This document shows, in pieces, positions 1-5,167 of a stretch of 6,861 nt of DNA (the stretch's first letter is position 1; the number at the start of each line of letters is the position of its first letter). The translations under genes were made by a program, and so were the position numbers. Source of the DNA: an uncultured Desulfovibrio sp. (GTDB lineage: Bacteria > Desulfobacterota > Desulfovibrionia > Desulfovibrionales > Desulfovibrionaceae). The notes beneath the pieces were generated by a model, which saw only the letters and a program-made list of their open reading frames with translations, made no database searches and was not told where the DNA came from. The DNA is taken from assembly GCA_946490455.1 (NCBI GenBank), contig CAMLXE010000096.1:1-6861 (forward strand), written 5' to 3'.

Positions 1-195
1 CTCTTCCCGGAACCCTCCATGGCACAGCAGGGCCTCATATCCCTGTTCCAGCAGGGTAAGGGCATCCTGAAGGGCTGTTTCATAGCTGGTCACTTCAACA
101 TGGATATCCCATCCGAGGTGAAGAATTTCGTTATGCACGGTGTCGGCTACGAGCTGTGAATGGACAAGAGCTGCCAGTTTGAGATCCTGATTCAT
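1..195 (-). CDS. Sigma-54-dependent regulator, PrpR-like N-terminal sensor domain (partial)
   Basis: Reading leftwards from the ATG at 195 there are 65 open codons up to the window edge, so only the N-terminus is visible. A GGGGA-type ribosome binding site sits about 8 bases before that ATG; another ATG at 208 is in a different frame. The residues near the edge (SYETALQDALTLLEQGYEAL followed by LLCHGGFREE) match the pattern of the PrpR N-terminal ligand-sensing domain: a helix of the type 'ALxxAxxLLExGYxAL', then a strand ending in a GG turn (family form 'IISRGGTAE'). In known proteins this domain is followed by a sigma-54 AAA+ domain and a Fis-type helix-turn-helix, which would lie outside the window; that part is inferred. 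Escherichia coli YgeV, beside a carbamate-kinase gene cluster, is a comparable regulator. Its divergent position suggests that it controls the amidase-kinase-DUF2877 unit. Confidence 0.68.
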   Translation of the reverse strand, partial: MNQDLKLAALVHSQLVADTVHNEILHLGWDIHVEVTSYETALQDALTLLEQGYEALLCHGGFREE

Positions 196-213
196 GATTT
201 GTCCCCATGTTCA

Positions 214-244
214 AATATAAACAAATTCTGTTCAATTTTGACAA
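214..244 (-). promoter_or_regulatory. Candidate sigma-70 promoter of the divergent regulator
   Basis: On the minus strand a -35-like TTGTCA (244 to 239) is followed by TTTATA at 221-216 (17-base spacer) or by the better TATATT at 219-214 (19-base spacer). The position, about 20 bases before the regulator's start codon, fits. The elements are imperfect, so this is a plausible promoter only. Confidence 0.35.
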
Positions 245-272
245 TGAAGCAAGATGAAAGCAACTGTCAAAA
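236..272. repeat. Inverted repeat TTTTGACA / TGTCAAAA, possible operator
   Basis: Perfect 8-base arms at 236-243 and 265-272 are separated by 21 bases, putting equivalent points about 29 bases apart. The left arm overlaps the -35 region of the candidate regulator promoter, and the dyad lies between the regulator and everything on its right. This geometry suits an operator or activator site, for example for autoregulation. The function is inferred. Confidence 0.4.
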
Positions 273-281
273 AGATTATCA

Positions 282-297
282 TGGCATCATTGTTGGA
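282..297 (+). promoter_or_regulatory. Near-consensus sigma-54 promoter with a damaged -12 element
   Basis: The bases TGGCATCATTGTTGGA match the sigma-54 consensus (TGGCAY, then TTGC at exact spacing) at the -24 GG, the following CA, the correct ten-base gap and the TTG. The -12 GC dinucleotide reads GG instead. It points towards the D-aminoacylase remnant and lies next to a probable sigma-54 activator gene. It may be a once-active promoter that decayed with the gene, or a chance match. Confidence 0.35.
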
Positions 298-356
298 TTA
301 GTTTTTTTTGCACGCTTGGAACACTTTATGCTTTAGCCATCGACAGAACTGCATCT

Positions 357-482
357 CTGTCAGAGAACGGAGCGTAACTTCTGTACTTCCCCCGACTTCT
401 GACAGATGACGAATTTTTTGGTATGGCAGGCAATGACGTTTTGGGGTGAGCACAAACCGAACCTGGAAGTAACCTCTGTCAG
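357..482. repeat. Clustered CTGTCAG / CTGACAG heptamers
   Basis: CTGTCAG occurs at 357-363 and 476-482, and its reverse complement CTGACAG at 399-405. The first lies in an 11-base palindrome-like CTCTGTCAGAG. A further copy is at 1385-1391, just beside the dyad before the amidase. Three copies in 126 bases is more than chance would usually give for a 7-mer, and the core TGACA is shared with the inverted repeat at 236-272. One more copy, at 4035-4041 over the kinase stop codon, shows that isolated matches also arise by chance. They may be activator sites. Confidence 0.3.
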
Positions 483-527
483 GTTTTCAGGAAGCCCCCA
501 TAGGGGGTATCTGTTGAAGAATGTACA

Positions 528-1274
528 ATGATTGAGCACAGCAAGCGACGCATTGCAGGTACACCGCAAATTCCTCTGGATGTGCGGCAACACCGTTTAT
601 GCCACGGATCATCTCCGTGGTATCATAGCCGTGGTGTGGCGAGGTATGCTGAAGGCGCTGGTCGAAGAACATGAGGCATATCAAGGAGACGCTCACGGCG
701 GAAGCCTGGGAAAACTTTTCTCAGGTGATGGGTTGGGACAATATCTATGTCTCTTCCGTCAATAGACCTGGACTTCTTGGTGTGAGGGACCGAGTGCCGT
801 ACAGATAGGGGAACTCTTGCATTGCTCTCCAGAAGACGAAGCCATCCTTGACCTCCTGGATGAAAAGCCGGAGTGGGGCTGCCCGGATTCGGCATGTCCG
901 AAATGGATGTCATTGAAGACATCAGGCATCCTACCATGTGTGTGATAACCGATGGCCTCCTGAGGACAAAAGCTTCATTCAAGAACCTATGCGGCTTTCC
1001 CTCGTTTTTTGGCTTGCTATGTCGTGGAAAAGCACGTCATCCTGCCTGAAAAGGCCATTCGCAAATGACCTATTACAAATACAGCACGGTAGCTGAGAAT
1101 GAACTACAAGGGATTGATTCTTCAGGGAACGGACTCCGATATATTGCCATTTTTGATGAACAGCGAATTTTTGATATAAACTCTTTTGAAGAACCTCGCA
1201 TTCATCCTCAGAGAATCGATCTGGTCTGTGTCGATGAAAAAATTGTAGTTCATGATGGTTTCATACGGGTGTAA
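528..1274 (+). pseudogene. Decayed D-aminoacylase / N-acyl-D-amino-acid deacylase, C-terminal half
   Basis: No single frame is open, but consecutive fragments from shifting frames line up in order with the C-terminal half of D-aminoacylases (amidohydrolase superfamily). They are: IAGTPQIPLDV (frame of 528); TVYATDHLRGII and GMLKALVEE (frame of 532); MRHIKETL and WENFSQVMGWDNIYVSSV (frame of 671, stopping at TAG 806-808); IGELL and EAILDLLDEKPEWG (frame of 805); FGMSEMDVIEDIRHPTM and VITDGLL (frame of 894); EKHVILPEKAIRK (frame of 1021, stopping at 1066); and MTYYKYSTVAEN through FDINSFEEP to DEKIVVHDGF (1065-1274). The family order is GWD-x-SSV, then FGMSEEDV, RHP, SDG, the loop 'VLSLEEAIRKMT', and a C-terminal 'VNGKVVVxDG' strand; all are recognisable. 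At least five frameshifts make it non-functional. The N-terminal half, with most metal ligands, is absent or unrecognisable. The final 69-codon stretch is intact but is only this tail, not a separate small gene. The intact ancestor would have cleaved N-acyl groups from D-amino acids or a related amide. Confidence 0.75.
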
Positions 1275-1330
1275 TACCATGAAAAACAGTCCGATATTAT
1301 TAAATTATGGATATATTGATGTGAAAATAT

Positions 1331-1357
1331 CTGATAGAACCATGCCAGAATTATAAT
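1331..1357 (+). promoter_or_regulatory. Candidate sigma-70 promoter for the amidase operon
   Basis: A perfect -10 hexamer TATAAT lies at 1352-1357 in an AT-rich tract. The best -35 is CTGATA at 1331-1336, four of six matches with a short 15-base spacer. The -10 sits inside the loop of the dyad at 1336-1380, so a protein bound there would overlap it. The weak -35 suggests dependence on an activator. This is tentative. Confidence 0.33.
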
Positions 1358-1380
1358 AAATACATTTGGCATACAGTTCT
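1336..1380. promoter_or_regulatory. Two-part dyad AGAAC-ATGCCA / TGGCAT-GTTCT upstream of the amidase
   Basis: AGAAC (1336-1340) and ATGCCA (1342-1347) are mirrored by TGGCAT (1367-1372) and GTTCT (1376-1380). The inner and outer arm pairs are each perfect, with one base between parts on the left and three on the right. The centre is near 1358 and encloses the TATAAT. About 120 bases separate the dyad from the amidase start, a normal distance for a regulator site in a leader. It could be an operator or an enhancer-like site for the divergent activator. Confidence 0.45.
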
Positions 1381-1485
1381 GAATCTGTCAGGAAAAATGT
1401 TTTGCTGTGATGTATCTATTGGAGGTTGATTTCTGTCGATGGAGACTTGAGTCAGCGTAGAGTCCAGCATTTATTCACCCAGAAA

Positions 1486-1492
1486 AGAGGAG
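1486..1492 (+). promoter_or_regulatory. Ribosome binding site of the amidase
   Basis: AGAGGAG lies six bases before the ATG at 1499. It decides the start in favour of 1499 over the internal ATG at codon 14, which has a poorer upstream sequence. Confidence 0.75.
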
Positions 1493-1498
1493 TTCGTT

Positions 1499-2899
1499 AT
1501 GTGCGCATCTCTCATCACTCAGTCAGGACAGCAGGGAATGGCTGTGAAGTCTCCTCGTACCATAGCAGAGGCCGGACGCGCTCTGCGTTCCGGTCTCTGG
1601 ACCTGTGAAGGTCTGACTCGGTTTTATCTGGAAGGAATCCGGAAACTTAACCCTGTCCTGCATGTGATGATCACCGTATGTGAGGACGCTGCGCTGGAAC
1701 AGGCGGCCATCCTTGACAGAGAACTTCAGGAAGGCGTGGACAGAGGACCTCTGCATGGCATTCCCATTGTGAACAAGGACCTCTTTGCCGCGCGTGGCCT
1801 TCCCATGACGGTCGGTTCACCGATCTTTCGGAATGCCGTTCAGGCACAGGACTCCGCAGTTATTGAACGGCTGCGTCGCCACGGCTGCATTCTGCTGGGG
1901 CAGTCAAATCTCGGTGAGTTTGCGGCTGTCCCGGTAGGGCGGAATCGGACCTATGGCGATGTGTACAATCCGTGGCAGCAGGACCATACTCCGGGAGCGT
2001 CCTCATCCGGTTCGGCAGCGGCTCTGGCTGCCGGGCTCTGTCTTGCCTCCACCGGCTCGGATACGGGAGGATCTGTGAGAACTCCGGCCAGCTGCTGTGG
2101 CGTGATGGGTATCAGACCTACCTCAAACCTGATCAGTCTGGAAGGATCATTCCCGCGATCTCTGAGTCTGGACGCAGCCGGAGTACTGGCACATTCTGCC
2201 GAAGATATGGGATTTCTTCTTGCGGCCCTTCTGGATACGCCGGAGCGTGCCGCTGAGGTCAGGAGTCCCGCATCCATTCGGTTGGCAACCATTGCCGACT
2301 TTACCTACAGCGATGTGGATGAGGTTGTCGCAACGTCTGTCCGTCAGGCCCTGGAGAAGGTCGCAGCTGCCGGTGGGGAGATTGTGGAACAGAGGTCTTC
2401 GCTTCTGAGTCACGAACTCCCGACCGATGAACTCTTCACCCTTCTGACGTATGAGTTCAGCAAGATAATGGAATCCCTGTATGCCAGCAATCCGAAGGAA
2501 CTCTTTGATCCCTGCGTACATGATGACATGCGCCGTGGAAGATCCATTACCGATGCGCAGTATCAGCAGGCAATGGTGCAGCGGAAAAGGTATCAGGAAC
2601 AGATCGGGAGCCTGTTTGAAGCGGCAGATATTCTTGTCACCCCCACAATTCCAACCCGGGTTCCCCATTACGACTCTCCGGCATCCATCTGGAGTCGGCA
2701 GAAGCGGTTCCTCATTCCGGTCAGCTATCTTGGACTGCCGGCCCTGAGCCTTCCCTGCGGGCTGGACGACGAAGGACTGCCGATAGGCCTTCAGCTGATT
2801 GGCAGACCGTACTCCGAATTTCGGCTTCTTCAGGCTGCACGCTTCCTTGAAGAGTGTGGTGTGGTGCCTGCTGCACGTCCATCCGCGAACTGGAGCTGA
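1499..2899 (+). CDS. Amidase-signature family hydrolase
   Basis: This 466-residue protein has the usual length for the amidase-signature family, cytoplasmic enzymes that hydrolyse amide bonds to release ammonia or an amine. The Ser-cisSer-Lys triad is complete: Lys93 in HGIPIVNKDLF, Ser168 in the signature GASSSGSAAALAAG, and Ser192 in STGSDTGGSVRTPAS, with the 24-residue spacing between the serines seen in GatA and fatty-acid amide hydrolase. GVMGIRPT follows as expected, and the C-terminal part contains GLPALSLPCG and LPIGLQLIG, which is typical. There is no signal peptide. It is not the GatA subunit by context, since no gatB or gatC is nearby. It begins a same-strand unit with carbamate kinase and DUF2877, so the substrate is probably an amide, ureido or carbamoylated compound whose breakdown feeds that pathway; the actual substrate cannot be told. 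The leader contains a dyad that may bind the divergent regulator. Confidence 0.9.
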   Translation: MCASLITQSGQQGMAVKSPRTIAEAGRALRSGLWTCEGLTRFYLEGIRKLNPVLHVMITVCEDAALEQAAILDRELQEGVDRGPLHGIPIVNKDLFAARGLPMTVGSPIFRNAVQAQDSAVIERLRRHGCILLGQSNLGEFAAVPVGRNRTYGDVYNPWQQDHTPGASSSGSAAALAAGLCLASTGSDTGGSVRTPASCCGVMGIRPTSNLISLEGSFPRSLSLDAAGVLAHSAEDMGFLLAALLDTPERAAEVRSPASIRLATIADFTYSDVDEVVATSVRQALEKVAAAGGEIVEQRSSLLSHELPTDELFTLLTYEFSKIMESLYASNPKELFDPCVHDDMRRGRSITDAQYQQAMVQRKRYQEQIGSLFEAADILVTPTIPTRVPHYDSPASIWSRQKRFLIPVSYLGLPALSLPCGLDDEGLPIGLQLIGRPYSEFRLLQAARFLEECGVVPAARPSANWS

Positions 2900-2992
2900 C
2901 ACCGGAACCGTTTGGAAATCCGGGAAGCACTGGAGGCAGAGCGGAGCACATTCCAGCAGTATGATAACCTGAACAGAAACATGTTTCACCTG

Positions 2993-3028
2993 CAGGGCAC
3001 AGTGCATATTGCCGTTTACTGTGCCCTG
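2993..3028 (+). terminator. Intercistronic hairpin between amidase and carbamate kinase
   Basis: CAGGGCACAGT (2993-3003) pairs perfectly with ACTGTGCCCTG (3018-3028): 11 base pairs around a 14-base loop, extendable by two G-U pairs. A short T4 run follows at 3034-3037, so it is a weak intrinsic terminator at best. It may attenuate transcription or protect or process the mRNA between the two genes. It also contains the upstream GTG at 3028, arguing against that codon as the kinase start. Confidence 0.5.
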
Positions 3029-3060
3029 TGCAACTTTTGGGGACAGAGGGTAAGCACGTC

Positions 3061-4038
3061 ATGAATACTGGATCTATTTCCGCCTATGGCGAAGAGCGGA
3101 ACAGGCTGATTGTAGTGGCCGTTGGCGGGAATGCACTGCTTACGGAGCGTCAGCGGGGCACATTTGAGGAACAGATGGAGAACGTGGAGTACTGTGCCAC
3201 GGAGTTGTGCAAGATTATTCAGGAAGGCTATCAGATGGTCCTGACGCATGGAAACGGACCGCAGATAGGCCTGATCATGCTGCGCGATTCGTTTTCCCGC
3301 ATTGTGCGCCCTGTCATGCCGCTTTATGTCTATAGCGCCGAATCACAGGGGCAGATTGGGTTCCTTCTGATGCGCAGCCTCTGCAACCATGTTGCGCTTG
3401 CAGGCATTCAGCCGCGTATTACAACCATTCTCACGCAGGTCATTGTCCGGAAGGATGATCCGGCCTTTTCCAAGCCCACAAAGCCGGTGGGACCGTTCTA
3501 TACGCTGGAGGAAATGGAGGAACTGCAGAAAATTTCGCCGTTCCCCTTTGTGGAAGATTCCGGAAGAGGATACCGGAAAGCCGTCTGCTCGCCAGAACCT
3601 GTTGCCATTGTGGAATCGAGCTTCATCAAGGGCTTAACTTCTCTTGGTCTGTCCATTATAGCTGGAGGCGGTGGTGGCATTCCGCTTGTCCGGAATGACG
3701 ACGGAACCCTGTCCGGGTGTGAGGCCGTCATCGACAAGGACCTGACTTCCGCCTTGCTTGCCACTGAAATAGGCGCCTCCACCCTTGTCATTCTGACGGG
3801 TGTCGAACGTGTGGCCATTCATTTCAACACGCCCCGGCAGCAATGGCTGGATACCGTTTCTCTGGAACAGATGAAGCAGTATTACAGGGAAGGTCATTTT
3901 GCCGAAGGCAGCATGGGACCAAAGGTCCTGGCCGCCATGCGTTTTGTGGAAAAAAGCGGAGGAAGGGCCATCATTACCCGCCTTGAAAAGGTTGTTGATG
4001 CACTTCGCGGGGAAACCGGTACCATTCTTGTTCCCTGA
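3061..4038 (+). CDS. Carbamate kinase
   Basis: A 325-residue member of the carbamate kinase group of the amino-acid kinase family, near the usual length of about 310. It transfers phosphate between carbamoyl phosphate and ADP, giving ATP, CO2 and ammonia when used catabolically. The family blocks are all present in order: VGGNALL (21-27), THGNGPQIG (62-70), KPTKPVGPFY (138-147), YRKAVCSPEP (171-180), AGGGGGIPLV (201-210), EAVIDKDLTSALLA (221-234) and the C-terminal GSMGPKVLAA (283-292). The ATG at 3061 is preferred, with GAGGG ten bases before it; a GTG at 3028 would add 11 residues but falls in an RNA hairpin. There is no arginine deiminase or ornithine carbamoyltransferase beside it, so it is not an arc-type operon. 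The DUF2877 gene that follows points to the allantoin/oxamate type, like Escherichia coli AllK (YbcF). The symbol is left blank because paralogues cannot be separated from sequence alone. Confidence 0.95.
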   Translation: MNTGSISAYGEERNRLIVVAVGGNALLTERQRGTFEEQMENVEYCATELCKIIQEGYQMVLTHGNGPQIGLIMLRDSFSRIVRPVMPLYVYSAESQGQIGFLLMRSLCNHVALAGIQPRITTILTQVIVRKDDPAFSKPTKPVGPFYTLEEMEELQKISPFPFVEDSGRGYRKAVCSPEPVAIVESSFIKGLTSLGLSIIAGGGGGIPLVRNDDGTLSGCEAVIDKDLTSALLATEIGASTLVILTGVERVAIHFNTPRQQWLDTVSLEQMKQYYREGHFAEGSMGPKVLAAMRFVEKSGGRAIITRLEKVVDALRGETGTILVP

Positions 4039-4050
4039 CAGGTTGGGGAA

Positions 4051-4089
4051 GGACAGCCGTAGGGACCTTCAGTCTCTGATGGGCTGTCC
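4051..4089 (+). other. Long stem-loop after the carbamate kinase
   Basis: GGACAGCC (4051-4058) pairs with GGCTGTCC (4082-4089). Inside it AGGGAC (4061-4066) pairs with GTCTCT (4072-4077), with one G-U, around a 5-base loop. No T-run follows directly. It lies 12 bases after the kinase stop and immediately before a second hairpin, so the two together form a structured spacer. Confidence 0.5.
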
Positions 4090-4100
4090 TGACCTGAACG

Positions 4101-4144
4101 GGGCATGAGATATCTGTCCGACTCATGCCCGAAGCCGCTTTTTT
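4101..4144 (+). terminator. Intrinsic terminator or attenuator before the DUF2877 gene
   Basis: GGGCATGAG (4101-4109) pairs perfectly with CTCATGCCC (4122-4130) around a 12-base loop. T6 follows at 4139-4144, eight bases after the stem, which is farther than in a classic terminator. The ribosome binding site of the next gene starts at once after the T-run. It probably reduces, rather than abolishes, read-through into the DUF2877 gene. Confidence 0.5.
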
Positions 4145-4156
4145 GAGAGGATTTTG

Positions 4157-5059
4157 ATGCTGCCGACATCTGTACTGATCGGTCCCGTTGCCGAAGAACT
4201 GCTTGCGGAGCGTGAATTTGTCGTTCTGGCTTCCTTTTCCAGAAGCTTCTATCTTGCTCCTGTGCATGGGAAAAGTCAGGGTCTGATCTGCTGCTGTACG
4301 GATGCGCTTGAACCCGGTCCTCTTTCTCTCGCCTGCTCGGAGTGGAACGCTTTGCCTGTTCCCGCAGCAGGAACAGGCGTTGTCCGTCAGGATGGCGCCT
4401 TGTGCTGGAAAAATTTCCGATTGCCCCTTTCGACAGGAAAAAACTGGGTTCCGCCGGTCCTTCCGCCTGTTCAGGCAAGGAAGCCGCACTGTATGCAACA
4501 GCATGCGGAGGCCCTGTTTGCCTGTTCGCTGCATGGGTTCGGGCGGCTGTTGCCGCGGCTTCTGTGGGATGGGGGCCTGCCTCCGCTCCCGGAAGAGCTG
4601 CCGCATGAAGATGATACGGAGACCTGTCTGCTTTCCACGGGGCTTTCCTTCCTGGAGCTGGGGCAGGCATGGCTGCGGCAGCCGGAGGATGTCGTTCCTT
4701 CCGACTTCGTGTCCGGTCTGGTCGGGCTTGGGCCAGGACTGACGCCCTCCGGCGATGATATCCTTGGAGGCATGCTGATTGCGCTGTTCTGTAGCGGAAA
4801 GGAGGAGCAGGCGCGGCTTCTGAAGACGGTCATTGCCGGGGAAGCAAACAGAACGAACAGAATAAGTCGGGCGCATCTGTATGCCGCCGGTCGTGGTATG
4901 GGCGCTGCGGCACTGCATGAATGGATTGGGGCACTCCTTTGTGGAGCCGAGAGGTCAAAGCTGGATTCCATTTGCAGAAGACTGAGCCAGATAGGGCATA
5001 CCTCAGGCTGGGATGCCGCTCTGGGGGCTGCTCTGGTCTGTGTGCATGCAGACTGGTGA
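4157..5059 (+). CDS. DUF2877 protein, AllH/YlbF-like (oxamate carbamoyltransferase subunit family)
   Basis: A 300-residue protein recognised by the DUF2877 signature GLVGLGPGLTPSGDD (187-201), followed by ILGGMLIAL. Two further conserved blocks are TNRISRAHLYAAGRG (233-247) and the C-terminal HTSGWDAALGAAL (281-293). Length matches the family (about 270-300). In Escherichia coli the homologue AllH acts with AllF (FdrA) and AllG in oxamate carbamoyl transfer, producing carbamoyl phosphate for a linked carbamate kinase; that knowledge is from the family, not from this window. The start at ATG 4157 is chosen because AGAGGA ends five bases before it; a TTG directly upstream at 4154 is too close. 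It is last in the plus-strand unit, 118 bases after the kinase and behind two hairpins. AllF and AllG homologues are missing from the window, so either they are elsewhere or this protein has a different partner. The N-terminal half is poorly conserved. Confidence 0.85.
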   Translation: MLPTSVLIGPVAEELLAEREFVVLASFSRSFYLAPVHGKSQGLICCCTDALEPGPLSLACSEWNALPVPAAGTGVVRQDGALCWKNFRLPLSTGKNWVPPVLPPVQARKPHCMQQHAEALFACSLHGFGRLLPRLLWDGGLPPLPEELPHEDDTETCLLSTGLSFLELGQAWLRQPEDVVPSDFVSGLVGLGPGLTPSGDDILGGMLIALFCSGKEEQARLLKTVIAGEANRTNRISRAHLYAAGRGMGAAALHEWIGALLCGAERSKLDSICRRLSQIGHTSGWDAALGAALVCVHADW

Positions 5060-5077
5060 AGAAGACTTTTTGCTGCA

Positions 5078-5100
5078 CCATCCTGCCTGAGGCAGAATGG
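5078..5100. terminator. Weak hairpin between the convergent genes
   Basis: CCAT plus CTGCC (5078-5087, one unpaired base between them) pairs with GGCAG plus ATGG (5091-5100) around a TGA loop. It lies in the 108-base gap between the DUF2877 and oligosaccharyltransferase stops, where a bidirectional terminator would be expected. Neither strand has a T-run after the stem, so it is not a standard intrinsic terminator. Confidence 0.33.
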
Positions 5101-5167
5101 GCAGGAAATCTGGTGAACCGCAGACGGGCTGCTTCCGGAAAGTTCTCAGGAAGGCGGCATGGCGTGC

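Larger units (their letters stand above)
196..527. other. Gene-free stretch between regulator and pseudogene
   Basis: There is no credible intact gene here. The left part (196-310) is AT-rich and carries the divergent promoter elements and inverted repeat. From about 399 the frame continuous with the pseudogene start reads LTDDEFFGMAGNDVLG before stopping, which could be a further eroded part of the same deacylase. It is too weak to annotate as such. No RNA gene or transposase remnant was recognised. Confidence 0.5.

Noticed and set aside
623..982. A 119-residue minus-strand frame
   Set aside because: It lies antisense to the pseudogene fragments, its composition (Ser/Pro/Arg-rich, no motif) is that of a shadow, and no start signal was seen.
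1065..1274. A separate 69-residue hypothetical gene
   Set aside because: Its sequence continues the D-aminoacylase C-terminus directly from the preceding frame (AIRK then MT), it has only a poor ribosome binding site, and it ends in the family's VVxDG strand. It is the tail of a pseudogene.
1279..1356. A 25-residue open frame (ATG at 1279) just after the pseudogene stop
   Set aside because: It has no ribosome binding site and is AT-rich, and it overlaps the candidate promoter and dyad. No family was recognised.
1391..1405. Sigma-54-like GG and TTTTGC before the amidase
   Set aside because: The gap between GG and GC is 11 bases rather than the strictly kept 10. The other GG nearby, at 1368-1369, has TG instead of GC at the right distance.
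1426..1608. A 60-residue frame starting at TTG 1426 behind GGAGG
   Set aside because: GGAGG abuts the TTG with no spacing, the frame overlaps the well-supported amidase start, and its product looks like a shadow translation.
2147..4918. Long minus-strand frames of 286, 258 and 314 residues opposite the amidase, kinase and DUF2877 genes
   Set aside because: They are antisense shadows of genes with clear family motifs and show no recognisable domains.
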